From Xiphydria camelus (lineage: Eukaryota > Arthropoda > Insecta > Hymenoptera > Xiphydriidae), in the NCBI GenBank assembly GCA_963678675.1, contig OY783197.1:11528304-11592303 (forward strand): DNA of 64,000 nt, in the 5' to 3' direction. Under the pieces are notes generated by a model that was given only the letters and a program-made list of their open reading frames with translations, did no database searches and had not been told where the DNA came from. Shown here piece after piece: positions 22,503-34,366 of the stretch (its first letter is position 1; the number at the start of each line of letters is the position of its first letter). The position numbers were made by a program, and so were the translations under genes.

Positions 22503-23291
22503 CGTGTCCGATCGATATCGACATGTCACCGAGCGCACTCTGTAATATCACAGCTACATTAATTAGTTTTCGATTATCCGCATGGGATAAAGAGTTATTC
22601 CAGTTAAATTAAACAAGTCAAGCGAAACGGAGAAGACCCGCGATCATTCCTGGATCAGTGTGTGTTTCGTTGGAGGTTATGGGAAAATTATTATCACAGC
22701 CATAGAGTTACAATACGGAAATGAAATAAAAGATTTCATAATAAATTGAACGTTTTTCTTACGACTTTCTCGCGTATCTTTTATCTCTCACAATATCACC
22801 CTAAGATTTTTTTCAAGGCTTTATATCCCAGATCCCTTCCGAACCTTTTTTCTAGACTTTTTCCCAGATTTTTTCTGAGGTTTGATCCCAAACTTCATCC
22901 TAGACTTTCTCCAAGACTTTTTCACAGACTTTTTTCAAAATTTTTTCCTAAACTCATTAATCACACGACCAATGTTATGGATGCATTGTAAGACAGACAG
23001 ACTTTTAAAAGAGATGAAAGAAACGCGAGAGTCATATCTGTCATGAGAGACGTTCAATTTATTATGAAACCTTGTATTTTATTTTCGTATTGTAGCTAGT
23101 CCAGTGGTAATAATTTTAGCATAATCTCTTATGAAACTCATTCAGGAACGATAGCGCGTCTTCTCCATTTTATTTACACTCATTTAATGCAATTGAAATA
23201 ATTCTTTATCTCGCGCGAATAATCGAGAATTAATCAATGCAGCTTTGCTATTATAAAATATGCTAGGTGACGTCGACATCGATTGGGCACA
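22503..23291. mobile_element. Old TTAA-flanked inverted-repeat element (789 bp)
   Basis: TTAA at 22499-22502 and 23292-23295 flanks inverted ends (CGTGTCCGATCGATATCGAC against GTCGACATCGATTGGGCAC). Arms of more than 300 bp remain alignable (GGAGAAGACCCGCGATCATTCCTG against its partner near 23150, and TTTCATAATAAATTGAACGT near 22734 and 23060) but are diverged. The centre (22790-22950) is a degenerate AGACTTTTTCCCAG-type tandem repeat that creates a spurious Phe/Arg/Leu/Pro-rich ORF. Confidence 0.75.
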
Positions 23292-24900
23292 TTAAGGTAA
23301 GTACACTATCATTTCATTTTATTTAACCATTAGATACATAGTTCGGGTCTCCGGGATCCGGCAGTAAAAAGAAAAACTATAACTCGTAATTGATGGTCGA
23401 TTGATGTACGAGTCTTTCAATTTTCCGATGATAAATATGTTTAGTGCAATATGAAGAAGCATGCATAATATCTAATATTATTTTTTTCGCTAAAAAACAT
23501 TACGTTTTATAACCAAAATATAATTTATATTATAATTTGTATTTGGGTCTTGGAAATCCAATTTATTAACAGGAGTGAAATTTTTCACGTGTGCATCTAA
23601 GGGTTAAACTTACATGAAATGGAGTAGCCAACAATCCATGAAAACTGCTCTATGCTAGGACATTTGATTTACTTTCTAATTTCATTTACTGCAGTACGGC
23701 GGAACAGATCGTCGACGGACAATGCACAAAAGAGTCAGCGTTTTACGACGATACGTGAGTTCCCGGATGACTATAAGTTGTGCGATAACCTGTATATGTA
23801 AAAAACAAGCAAAAATCCGAAGTGCTGCTATATAACTAGCAGAATATATTAAAAATCTCTAATGCAATCCCAGATAGGACAGAGAATTCCAAAAGAGTTC
23901 CTTTTGGATTCTTGCATTTTAAAATAAGTTCTATTACACGCGTCAAAACAGTCCAAAGTGTATTCTTATTGCTTAATAAGAGAACTGACTTTTATGTCAC
24001 CAAATGCGAGTCTATTTTCTTTCGGACGACGATACTTTTATCGAGTCGACCGTAGTTGAAAGATTCGAGTGAATCTTAGTATTTTGCTTTTACAAAAGCT
24101 GATTAGTGTTTCATGGCAAGACAAGAAGATCCGCTCGTACCGTTCAACTATGGTAGATTCAAATAAAATACCGTTACCCCGAAAGCGGGTCGATCAGAAT
24201 CATTGACACGAAGTGTAAGTACTCTCGTAGGCTTGCTATCTAAAATCAGTCAAGCTGCGAGAAAGGAAGATTCGATGTCGCCCGAGTCTTTTATTGAGTC
24301 ATTCCGCACTTTTACTCGCAAGTAAGGCTATGAGCTCTTTTTGAACTCTTTAAGAATAGATGAAGACGTACTCTTTTGAAACATTCATAAAAAAAGTAAA
24401 AGTATTTTACATTATAATCTTTCTACATTCTAGAATACAATTCTCTTTCAACTTTCATGAGTATAAATAATGAATTCCTTAAGAAGCCTGCAAATTTAAT
24501 TATTTTAAAAATTCTTCTGATTATTCGTACTATTTGGGATGATCAGTCGAACTATTTACGCGTATAACATTTAGATAATTTCTGGAAAATTTGGTTGACA
24601 CATTTAAATTTACTTTAACCTATGTTCAGTAGGTAGTCACAAATTTTTATTTTTAATGTATGCTGGAATAGCAACAGCTTACATTTTTGTATCTTTTGTA
24701 ACCAATCAAAAACGAATTTGTAGTCTAGTTCAACATATTTTAACAGTATTTTCTATACTACGAGAAATCGTTTTCACTCTGCGTTTATATAACTATGTGA
24801 TGTGAGCATAAATCCATTTCATTTCATTAGCTAAAAGTAGGTATGCACTCCTCTTGGTCGATAGGACATCCGTATGATAGTTACAGTTAAATCAGACTTA
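23292..24900. other. AT-rich DNA with a possible small exon-like segment at 23697-23756
   Basis: The segment 23697-23756 is preceded by a polypyrimidine tract and TGCAG and followed by GTGAGT. One frame reads without stops as a short peptide containing DGQCTKESAFYDD. It is the partner of the inverted repeat at 19722-19830, and homology extends into the flank, so a decayed transposon terminus is as likely as an exon. The rest shows nothing. Confidence 0.35.
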
Positions 24901-25330
24901 CAAGGAAAGTATTCGAGGTGTACCTCACCGATTTTCTTCATTCTGCGATATGTTGTAGTATATCAGAAAACATTAGACACGTATTTTTGTACGTGCTAAT
25001 TCGGTCATTTAAGGGGTGAAAATCACCCCTAAACTTGACCCCCTAAAACCAATTTTCTACGATTTCTACGATTTTCTACAGTAAAAGTACTTCACATGTC
25101 ATCGTCTTTCGATAAGGAATAATATTCAATTTGTTACATTAAGAAATTCAACGTAGTTTTTGAGAAATCGTAGAAAATTGGTTTTAGGGGGTCAAGTTTA
25201 GGGGTGATTTTCACCCCTTAAATGACCGAATTAGCACGTACAAAAAATACATGTCTAATGTTTTTTGATATACTACAACATATCGCAGAATGAAGAAAAT
25301 AGGTGAGGTACACCTCGACTACTTTCCTTG
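24901..25330. mobile_element. MITE related to the 45.3-49.5 kb pogo-like element
   Basis: CAAGGAAAGTATTCGAGGTG starts the element and the complement ends it, with a 3-bp TTA duplication at 24898-24900 and 25331-25333. The arms (TTCTTCATTCTGCGATATGT, then GGGGTGAAAATCACCCCTAA) are the same as the subterminal sequence of 45319-49498. It is a deletion derivative with no ORF. Confidence 0.85.
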
Positions 25331-26594
25331 TTAGTGATGTCGATATTTATCGACGTACAGAAATAATGTTTAATTAAGTTGTAAACTTCGTTTATTGTAA
25401 TAATACTGCAAAGTGATAGTGTTTTACATATTCGAACCTATAGCGGATGCTTCTCATCTATTTTTTGACTTTATTTATTCGAGGTTATATCCGTTTTAAA
25501 TGCAGATGTATAGTGTATTAGAAGATATTCCATAGGAGGAACAATTTAAACAAGTGGTTTCTTTTCACATTTTGGAGTAAATAAAAATCACAGTTCATAT
25601 TGTAACTCCTTTTTAGTCAATGATACAAATTATAATTAGTATTACACTAACCTGGGACAATACTTTTTGTACAGGTCCAGCTTTTCGCATATGTAATTTG
25701 TTCTTTTTAATAGAATTCTTATGTTTCTTTGATTTAGGATTGACATCTAGCACGAATCATTCAACACGTCTAACATTTTCAGCTGAAGAAACAGCCGCAG
25801 TATAAGAGCTTCCGTACTTTGAAGGAGCTCTGTACAGGTCGAAAAAAATGGAACGATTATTTCATAGTAATTGCATGTTTTTATGAAATCGCTCGAATAT
25901 GGTAACATATTTAAACATCAACTATCTGCGTCAATACATATTGATATCACTTGATCTGCAATTCTCTTTACCTGCAAGCGAATGGGGTAAAAGAAACGCG
26001 GTCTTGCTATTAACTACTGAAATGAAATGACGTCACATCTAATCTGGTAGTCTTAATCATTACCTACTGTTTATATTATTAATTGAGTAATGTAATAATT
26101 TATTTATAATTAATTCATTTTTTATGATTAATTTACTTTTGTTAATTCTCTGTATGGGTCATTCGTTCCACACTTCCTGCAGTGTTCATCGTTTTCACTG
26201 GTTGTCATTCACATTGAATTCCTACTTAACTTAAGTTCAACGAACAAGCAACATTATTACACACCTGCACTAACAATTAACGCAGCCAATTATTCTCCGT
26301 GCATGGCTTACGTAATCAATCACAATTAACTAGATTTTTCTTTCGTTGCCCATCGAAAGGGGCCACCATTACCAACATCGACATAATTCGCCATTCGGCA
26401 TGATTATTTCGGGAAAAGTAGAGCCATGAATAATTGAACTCCCTAACCATAAACATAAGCATCGAATCGTTTTACATTGCACTCCTTATAGGAGGACAAA
26501 TGATTTGATTTGTTCTTTTTACGTTGTTTGATAATGTTCATTTATCAACGTTATAGAATAAGATTCTGCCTCTGTCTTTGTCATCATTCATACT
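25331..26594. other. 3' flank of the serine protease gene; candidate poly(A) signal
   Basis: On the minus strand this follows the protease stop codon. An AATAAA lies at 26099-26104 (read on the minus strand), which would give a 3' UTR of roughly 0.5 kb. No other coding sequence was recognised. The poly(A) assignment is a guess from position only. Confidence 0.3.
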
Positions 26595-26759
<165 letters not shown>

Positions 26760-26817
26760 CTAAACAAAAGTAGGAAATAAAAAGATTAATTAAAACACAT
26801 ACTGTGAGGAACCCTTA

Positions 26818-27040
26818 AGTCGATCTCACGCTATTCGCAGACGTTCGCAAATGCGCCACTCATAAGTAGTGCAGGACAGGGCATTCGCTGTTCGTCTTCA
26901 TTCGTACTCGCATTCGTACCTCGAGGTCAGTAGGGCACTTGTGAGCATTCGCAAATAGTGTGAGAGCTCTGGACTCAGCATCGACCGGACTCACAAATAA
27001 AGCATTCGCAAACGTTCGCGAATACTGTGGAACATCTTAA
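26818..27040. repeat. Degenerate TTCGCAAA/GCATTCG repeat, second copy
   Basis: Composed of recurring CATTCGC, TTCGCAAA and ACGTTCGCGAA words, as in 60-270. It probably represents a decayed MITE with internal motif copies. Confidence 0.4.
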
Positions 27041-27339
27041 GAATAGTCTGTGTTACCACTCCGACTTATAATGGAACTTATTGTAACCACTGGCGAAATG
27101 ATTGAAATTCGCTTAAAGGGCCTAGCGGAATAAGTATGGCGAAAATTTCCCCACGGTATTTTTCGAGTTGATTTTTCTTCTCAGCTTTCTCATATAAAAA
27201 GACGCTTACATACCACATTTTAGATTTTTATATAGACGTTGCCAAGTTAGAGCGAGAAACGTCATTTTACATGTTTCCGATTTTCATTTGATAACAAACC
27301 GAATAAAATTCGGAAAAAATTCTGAAGAATCGACTATCT

Positions 27340-27620
27340 TTATAAATAAAATTGTACCTGTTCGTTTGTACAAAATCTAATATCTCCGAAAGTTCTGCAC
27401 AGATTGCTTTGATATTTTGACACAACGTTGCAGTCGAATACGAGCGTATTTTTCTATACCTACTGTTTATGTACCTACTCCCTTAAGGGGTTAAATAAAT
27501 AAAAATGTAAATGTTCGTTTGTCCAAAATCTTAAATTTCCGAAAGTTCTTCACCGATTGCTTTGAAAGTTCTTCCCAATGATCTTGGGAATTGCTTGATT
27601 TGATGAAATATAAATAACTA
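27340..27620 (-). repeat. Two tandem ~165-bp units (insect Helitron-tail-like repeat)
   Basis: Each unit carries GTTCGTTTGT(A/C)CAAAATCT, CCGAAAGTTCT(G/T)CAC(A/C)GATTGCTTTG and CAACGTTGCAGTCGAATACG. The same repeat lies inverted at 38335-38640. Such units are common at the ends of insect Helitron-derived repeats, from my knowledge of their look; no CTRR terminus was established. Confidence 0.6.
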
Positions 27621-27789
27621 TCAGTAAAATCGTTTGACCATTGTCCAAAACACATCGAGCAGCACATATTTCATCAATTTCTGCTATACGTACTGCTAAA
27701 TTTTCAGTTCGTCATATTTCCCGATCGGTCATCTATTGGAATTCGTCATTAGTCCCCTTTACAAAGCCGACTTCGAATTCGAAATATAG

Positions 27790-28016
27790 CGGTATCTATT
27801 AGTGTGGGCACTGCAGGAAATGGCTCATTCTGACCTGTCCGGTAATTAGCCTTCCGGGACTGTGAACGCATTTACAACCCACGTTCGCCGAAACATACCG
27901 CCCGCCTTGCCGTTGCGATCCACGTATAGAGTAGATTTAGATTAGCGCGTTACTTAGTTTGCGATAATAGTGAGCGGTAAGAGATAACGTAGAAGTCCCC
28001 TTGCGACGGAACACAT
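27790..28016. repeat. Inverted counterpart of 37370-37940
   Basis: CGAACGTAGACTGCGAATGC-type and GGCGGTATGTTTCGGCG-type sequence at 37490-37540 is found here in the opposite orientation (CACGTTCGCCGAAACATACCG at 27880), as is the CTAATTACCGGAC border. Together with the Helitron-tail units this makes inverted arms more than 0.6 kb long, about 9-11 kb apart. Confidence 0.6.
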
Positions 28017-28308
28017 ATTAACACAAACTTAAGTCACTTGATACATTTTGTAAATGTCATGATATAAACATTAACGTAACCTAAAAATCTCTGTAGAGCA
28101 AAGGCAATATAATATTTTGAAGTGACAAAGCACACAAAAACTCCTGACTCTCAATGACTACGTCTCCACCGTAGCGTTAAATCCGAGATTTAGAAATCCT
28201 CGTATAGAGACTTTTTGACTCCACCGCAGATATCTATAGGATTATATCGGATTAATAGTTCTAACCCCCCCGGTGAAATATTTGAGATTGAATAATACGA
28301 GGATTACT

Positions 28309-28700
28309 AAAGGCCTGAGCACACAGAACGCGAACTCACCGCGCGGCCTTACCGCGCGGTGCGAACTCTATAACAATGGAAAGACCCTGTCACACAGACA
28401 GCACGGACTGGGCCGCCCGACTCCCGCGAACTTTGTAGCGAGTAATGTCGCATTAAAGGCCTGAGCACACAGAACGCGGACTCACCGCGCGGCCTTACCG
28501 CGCGGTGCGAACTCTATAACAATGGAAAGACCCTGTCACACAGACAGCACGGACTGGGCCGCTCGACTCCCGCGAACTTTGTAGCGAGTAATGTCGCATT
28601 ATCCTAGTCAAACAGAAGGCGGCCTGCCGCGGCGGACCAGTACAGCTCGCGGCAGACAGCGAACCACAGCGAACCGTTTGTAAAATTTTACAGAGTTCGC
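28309..28700. repeat. 146-bp tandem dimer plus GC-rich arm (GGCCTGAGCACACAGAACGC)
   Basis: The unit beginning AAAGGCCTGAGCACACAGAA repeats with a period of 146 bp (28309 and 28455), each containing CCGCGCGGCCTTACCGCGCGG. It continues into AAACAGAAGGCGGCCTGCCG and TTTTACAGAGTTCGC. The reverse complement of the arm lies at 31805-31978. These could be the terminal regions of a transposon spanning 28.3-32.0 kb or two separate copies. Confidence 0.6.
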
Positions 28701-28839
28701 GCGCGGAAAGAGGCAAAATGAGTGGTGAAAGAGAATAAAATAATGAAAAATGTATTGATTTTGTGCGGGAGTGCAGTTTTCCGTATGACTTGCGTCATCC
28801 TGACTATACAGATGACTATGATTATTGATTTATGACTAT

Positions 28840-29560
28840 TGTAAAAGCAGGAAATGATTCATTTTGATCTGTCCCATACCGTCGACCGATTTCGGAGCGA
28901 CAAAGCACGCAAAAACTGTTGTCTCTCAATTGCATGTGTCCAGCGTTGACGAACGTTTTTTACATACCACGTTCGGGCTTCTGTCGGTAAATTTGAGATG
29001 CGTCAAAGGAGCTTCGAAATATAACTGTATTTATTACCGTGGGCACTGTAGGAAATGACTCATTCTGACCTGCCCCATACCGCCTGCCTCTACTACGACC
29101 GATTTCGGAGCGACAAACTGCACAGGTCGGTTGCGGGGGTATTATTGCACCATATGCATCATGCGTCTACCTGTCGTGCCGTACTCAGGTATCAAGGACG
29201 ATCAATTGACCCCTAACCCCTATCACCGCGAGGGGTTAGTTGTACCTGCAGGAAACAAACCAGAAATGCTGAGATGGGGTATCATCGATACAACTCCATT
29301 GCTCCATAACATTTAAATATTTAAATATATATTCAATTTTATTAAAAAATGCCTTTCTAAATTTGTTTGGTTTTATTCTAATGGTGCCATGTTCTGGACG
29401 CCATGAACCATGAACGAAATTTTCTTTTCTTTTTTTGCTGACTGACGGGCGTTGTCCCACAAAATCGATGACTGACCATTTTGTTTATGTTTGATATAAC
29501 ATTTAATACCCTCACAAAAGTTTTGAAGCGTAGTAAACGAACTGCACAGTATTTATTTTT
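28840..29560. other. Repeat phrases, no gene
   Basis: GGGCACTGTAGGAAATGACTCATTCTGACC near 29040, a variant near 28845 and one near 27810 (GGGCACTGCAGGAAATGGCT) are copies of one phrase, each followed by CCCATACCG and GATTTCGGAGCGACAAA where preserved. A related GCACTGCGGGAGATGGCT occurs in the TAGTCC-family TIRs at 35915 and 60065. Confidence 0.4.
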
Positions 29561-29851
29561 TGCACATACATTGCGGCCGACTGACTAGCTCCGTCCCCAC
29601 ATTTAACTGACTGACTGTCTTAACTTTCATTTATATGCAATATACAAGTTGTATATCGATTTTCAGCCTTAGTAAATTCATTTTATTACCTCGGCAGGAA
29701 TGACAACTTCGCTGGCGTCTCTGAGACACCTGTTCTAAGTTTCGCTTGACATACACATTCGCAGTATGTTTGTCTACACAACCATTGTAATAAACTATAA
29801 AAAACTAGGCTTAGTAAATTCAGACTTTTTTTGGCTCTGGCTCTTGGACTA
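29560..29851. mobile_element. One-ended fragment of the TAGTCC family
   Basis: The segment matches the right TIR of 58553-60524 (GCTGACTGACCAGCTCCGCC-like, TATATGCAATATACAAGTTG, CGGCAGGAA.GACAACTT, then TTTGGCTCTGGCTCTTGGACTA) and ends with GGACTA at 29851, followed by TAA. No partner left end was found. Confidence 0.75.
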
Positions 29852-30287
29852 TAACTGGACCGAGTGGTGGTTGTTAGGGTTTCCTAGTTTTCCGATAGAC
29901 CATCGGTCGGAATTCGTCGCTACTTCTAATTATAAGTGGATTAAGTAGCCGACGGCTAGCGGTTCCGGGAAATTATACATTAATTATATTATAAGCCACA
30001 GCCCCTGCTTGGTCTTAACATTTTCATAACTTCAATTTTGAAAAGGAGAAACGATAAATTATACATTTAACTCTTTCAGCCACGACTTTTTTTTTATCAG
30101 GTGAAAAAATATTTGATTAGTGATTTTGGATCACTGGAAGTGCTATAACCCTTCACTTGAAAAATTGATCTTTAGCTAAATGTGACTAACGCACTTCAAA
30201 TGGGATGCCATCAGTTGACTACATCATTTTTAAGTGGCAAAACGCAATCAATTCCGCACAAACGGAGTTAAGATTCTTATGTCGTCA

Positions 30288-31568
30288 TAGTCCGGGAGCC
30301 AGCAACGGTTTTCGTTACGTCATAGAGAACAGGGCTAGAATTTTTATGATGAGCTCCCTGTAACGTGTGAACAAAGGAATGACTGGTCTGGCAGCGCTCC
30401 GAGGGTGGTTTTGGCAACAATATAATTTTTAAAATTAAAAAAAAAAATGGAAGTTACGTCATGTATAACAGGGCTCAAATTTTTATGAGGGCTTCGTTAC
30501 AATGCATAAAGACGAGATAGTAAAGTCTGGCACTCTTCCGAGGGTGGAAAGTGGGTGCCAGAAGGGGTTGAAGTAGCTCCACATAAAGTCGTCTCACTCG
30601 CACTCAAGTGCGCGCAGGAGACTATCTCACTCGCAGTCAGGGGCAAGGTTTTTCTGACCTGGCAGGGCGTTTCCACTAGAATTTCGGTCTGGCATCGATA
30701 ATTTCACTTTTATGGAGTAAGAGCTACTCCAGACTGCCCCGTTTACACTAAAATAATCAGTCTTAGTTTTTGACATATTATTCGAAATACCTGCCAAAAG
30801 TGAAATTATTAATACCAAACCGAAATTTCGGTGGAAGCACCCTGCCAGAGCAGAAAAACTTTACCCCTGAGTGAGAATGAAATAGTCTTATGCACGCGCG
30901 TGAGAAGACAGTCTTATACGAACCGCGAAATGCAAAATAAAAAATCGAAATAATGTCTTTGCGGATTTAAAATCATTGCTAGAGGAATTGCTATTATTGA
31001 GAATAATATTTTTTGTCCAGATTTTAATTTGAGAAATTTAGAATTTAATTGTCGAAATGAATTTCGAAGCTCTTACTCCATAAAAGTGAAATTATCGATG
31101 CCAGACCGAAATTCTAGTGGAAACGCCCTGCCAGGTCAGAAAAACCTTGCCCCTGACTGCGAGTGAGATAGTCTCCTGCGCGCACTTGAGTGCGAGTGAG
31201 ATAGATTGTGCGCGCACTTGAGTGGGAGTGAGATAGTCTTATGCGCGCACTTGAGTGCGAGTGAGACGACTTTATGTGGAGCTACTTCAACCCCTTCTGG
31301 CACCCACTTTCCACCCTCGGAAGAGTGCCAGACTTTACTATCTCGTCTTTATGCATCGTAACGAAGCCCTCATAAAAATTTGAGCCCTGTTATACATGAC
31401 GTAACTTCCATTTTTTTTTTAATTTTAAAAATTATATTGTTGCCAAAACCACCCTCGGAGCGCTGCCAGACCAGTCATTCCTTTGTTCACACGTTACAAG
31501 GAGCTCATCATAAAAATTCTAGCCCTGTTCTTTATGACGTAAGAAAAACGTTGCTGGCTCCCGGACTA
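30288..31568. mobile_element. TAGTCC-family element, 1.28 kb, TCA duplication
   Basis: TAGTCCGGGAGCCAGCAACG at the left and GTTGCTGGCTCCCGGACTA at the right, with TCA at 30285-30287 and 31569-31571. Inverted arms of about 400 bp include GAATGACTGGTCTGGCAGCG and TTTTTTTTTAATTTTAAAAA. The right arm contains three to four tandem copies of GCGCGCACTTGAGTGCGAGTGAGA (31160-31270), the left arm fewer. It shares the GAATGACTGGTCTGxCAG phrase with the 7.7-kb element. No ORF. Confidence 0.85.
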
Positions 31569-31597
31569 TCACGGGACTGTGAACTCATTAGCAGCCT

Positions 31598-31750
31598 GGG
31601 CCCCCTTTCTCGAACTCGCTCGTATCCTTGCGTGCACTTAGCCAATAGACCAATCAGGATCAAGTATTCCGTTGTTGCGGGGGTCCTGATTGGTCTACTC
31701 GCTAAGAAACGTATACGTTTCTCGTGCAAGTGACTCGAGAAAGGGGGCCC
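31598..31750. mobile_element. Foldback MITE with GGGCCCC(C)TTTCTCGA ends, copy 1
   Basis: GGGCCCCCTTTCTCGAACTC at the left is mirrored by GAGTCACTTGCACG...CTCGAGAAAGGGGGCCC at the right, with GACCAATCAGGATCAAGTAT in the stem. The same element is at 39937-40115, so it is a dispersed family. Confidence 0.8.
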
Positions 31751-31804
31751 TGTACTACAACCCATTTGCACCATGCGCCTACCTGGCGTGCCATACTCAG
31801 GTAT

Positions 31805-31978
31805 CAAGGATGGTCTCTGCCGCGCGAACTCTGTAAAATTTTGCTGTCCGCCGCGAACTCTACTTGTCCGCCGCGGCAGGCCGCCTTCTGTTTGACTGGG
31901 ATAATGCAACATTACTTGCTACAAATTTCGCGCGGTAAGGCCGCGCGGTGATTCCGCGTTCTGTGTGCTCAGGCCTGT
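31805..31978. repeat. Inverted copy of the 28.3-28.7 kb GC-rich arm
   Basis: GGCAGGCCGCCTTCTGTTTG, CGCGGTAAGGCCGCGCGGTG and CGCGTTCTGTGTGCTCAGGCC are the reverse complement of parts of 28309-28690. Confidence 0.7.
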
Positions 31979-32440
31979 AGTCATTTGTGCAGGTCGGCTG
32001 CGAGTATAGGCTGTGAGCAAATTTACTACTAGCGCCACCGTCGGTGATTCTGCAAAGTTTCCGCGGAAGTGAGTTGACTTGCCAGATGCGAGTTTGCGAT
32101 TGCGAATGCGACGTGCCAGCTGTCAATCCTGTTTCGTCGCAACGAGCGATATGCAATTTCTCAATGTGACCCACGGAAATGACAAACTTGATATTTATGA
32201 TAAACTTCTTTTGTTCCTCATGAAGATTAAATTAGGACTGTCTTATACTGCATTGGCAGTGTTATTCGAAATTCATAGAACATCAGCGTCAAACATTTTC
32301 ATTTCGGTGTTAAGAGAGTTAATTGAAGACTTCAAATTTTGTATTTTGGCCAACCAGAGAAGCTGTTCGTTTTAGTATGCCTACAGCTTTTAAATTAAAT
32401 TACCCCCAATGTAGAGTTATTATAGATTGTTCTGAATTAA

Positions 32441-33314
32441 GGGCCGATTCCACCAACTCTGATTAAATGCTTGATTACCTAATCACGATTACCTAATCAC
32501 AATTCGTTCCACCATGAATTTTTAACCCCCGATTATCTAATTATATACCCTCTTCGCAATTAGTTTTGGTTTTGTTGTAACGGTAATTCTGATTGGTTCA
32601 TCAACGGAACTTGTAATGGAGTAGGAGGAAAACCTGACGTGATCAACTGACGCGCTGCAAGCCGAGCTCAGTGAGCTGCCGAAATCTCCAACAGAATTTA
32701 AAAAGGAACCAGTTGCATAATACTGGAGAGCAAGCAGTTGTACTCTGGGTGCAATAGCGTGGTTTCTGAAATATGCACTCCCTTTATTTAGTAAAGATAC
32801 AGAAAATTCTACGCGATTTTTAACGTAATATGATAATGTTGCGATATTTTAAAATAGGTTATATATTATTTAAGAAGCAATTTATCTTTCTGTAGCGTGT
32901 TGCAAATTATGTACAATTTCCAGAAGCAAAGCTTCAACACTGTCTTTCGATAACCGAAAACGCGTAATGAAATCCAAATCATCCAAAGTTTGGAAATAAT
33001 TAATTCGTTCCTTAATTAAATGTGGCCTTCTATCAATTTCGATACCATTTTCATCATCAGATGATGATAAAATATCGTTGTAAAATAAATTTATGTCCGA
33101 TATAGTATTGCACAGCAGTGAAACTTCGACTTTGAGGTTATGTTGATCCACGTTAATCACTGGTTAGGTTCCTAATCGGCCAAAAATGGCTGATTAAGTT
33201 CAACGGTGATTATCTCACTTTAATCATGGTTTAAAAATTGGTGGAACGCAAGAGCATGATTAAATTAAGCTAATCGGGAATTAACAATTTAATCAGAGTT
33301 GGTGGTTTCGGCCC
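32441..33314 (-). mobile_element. PIF/Harbinger element inserted in the transposase
   Basis: Ends GGGCCGATTCCACCAACTCT and its complement (AGAGTTGGTGGTTTCGGCCC), with a TAA duplication at 32438-32440 and 33315-33317. TAA fits the TWA target of PIF/Harbinger, and removal joins the transposase in frame. It holds a remnant of its own transposase on the minus strand. Confidence 0.88.
32882..33160 (-). pseudogene. HARBI1-like nuclease, N-terminal fragment
   Basis: The reading frame contains RPHLIKERINYFQTLDDLDF and ITRFRLSKDSVEALLLEI, typical of the N-terminal region of Harbinger (HARBI1-like) transposases ahead of the catalytic domain. It is cut after HNLQHATER; the DDE domain is absent, so the element is a deletion derivative that would need a helper. 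No start evidence beyond the ATG at 33160. Confidence 0.75.
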
Positions 33315-33766
33315 TAAGAGTAGCTCAACCAAATTCGGTTGAAAATAGGATTTGTACGTATTCTCAATATAAGGGAACATTTACGACAAAATTTTGAATA
33401 GGAATATCTCCAAACGGATTTGTGTCGTTTGTTTCAAACTTGTTGGAAACAAGAGATGTAGTATTGGTAGATAAATGTTTTCCCGGTTTGAAAATAGAAA
33501 ACAATGCCATAATGGTCATGCCACCATTTGTTTATGATGGACGACTCTCTGAAGAGGAAGTTCGTGAAACTTATTGTTAGTGTTGCTAGCGTACGAATTC
33601 ATGTCGCGCGCGCGCGAACGCAGTATACTCAACGGATTAAAACGCACGAAATTCTACAGAAAATTAGCTACGACTTGTTCCCTTACATTGATGACATAGT
33701 TCGCATGTGCTGTATCTTAACAAATATGCAACCTCCTATAATTCAAAAATAATATGTGTATACATA

Positions 33767-34013
33767 AATTCGACGCTCGCAAATAAGACCATCGTATCTC
33801 AATTTTTGGCCAAAATGAGTTAACACACTTTTCAATATAAGAAATTCTCCTCTTAATTAAAACCATGATTTCTAAATTATTTTTGCAAATGTGTGAATTT
33901 TTTTAAAAAGCAGTTTAATCGTATCTAAAAATAAAACCTACACGACTTTAAACCTACTTTCTGAGAAACTGTCATTATTGAGATACGATGTTCTTATTTG
34001 CGAGCGTCGAATT
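33767..34013. mobile_element. Foldback MITE (AATTCGACGCTCGCAAATAA ends)
   Basis: AATTCGACGCTCGCAAATAA and ACCATCGTATCTCAAT pair with ATTGAGATACGATGTTCTTATTTGCGAGCGTCGAATT; total 247 bp. It lies 15 bp after the stop codon of the ISL2EU-type transposase. Confidence 0.75.
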
Positions 34014-34366
34014 ATTTGATGTGTATTTAGTTTTATATTCAAAATTTTTGGAAGTATTATACTTGTATAGTAATTTTTGTCACTCATCACCCATTCATTA
34101 TAATTATGTTTGAAATGTACCTATCAATTTAACAACTTAATGCCAATTTTCTAATTTTGTTCTCAGAATTATTTGATTAGTATTTTCACAAGGTAACTGC
34201 ACGATTTTTATATTATTAAATGAGGTCTTACACTCAAGTAATTATTGATAAATGTAATTACTGTGTCAGTTATGTTTTACGTTTGTGACAATAAATTAAA
34301 AAAACCAACCTGCAAAATTATTTATTTTCATTTACACCCCCTTCACAACAAATAACATGCAACATT

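Larger units (their letters stand above)
32150..33752 (+). pseudogene. ISL2EU/DDE_Tnp_4-type transposase (broken)
   Basis: The first part has the helix-turn-helix LDIYDKLLLFLMKIKLGLSY and LAVLFEIHRTSASNIF (32190-32310), then WPTREAVRFSMPTAFK and RVIIDCSEL (first catalytic Asp, ~32425). After an inserted Harbinger element the frame resumes at 33317 with VAQPNSVENR, TYSQYKGTF (~33370), a DVVLVDKCFPG segment (second Asp, ~33460), VMPPFVYDGRLSEEEVRETY and RIHVARA, ending at a stop at 33750-33752. The order is that of the DDE_Tnp_4 transposases used by ISL2EU elements. A stop near 33400, a deletion between SNLLET and DVVL, and frame changes near 33580 disable it. A convergent YqaJ-type remnant follows at 34367-34651, the gene pair known for ISL2EU. 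Confidence 0.85.

Noticed and set aside
22746..22991. Phe/Arg/Leu/Pro repeat peptide
   Set aside because: Product of a degenerate AGACTTTTTCCCAG tandem repeat in the centre of a TTAA element.
31532..31912. 126-aa minus-strand ORF
   Set aside because: Crosses a TAGTCC element end, a foldback MITE and a GC-rich arm; no coherent domain.
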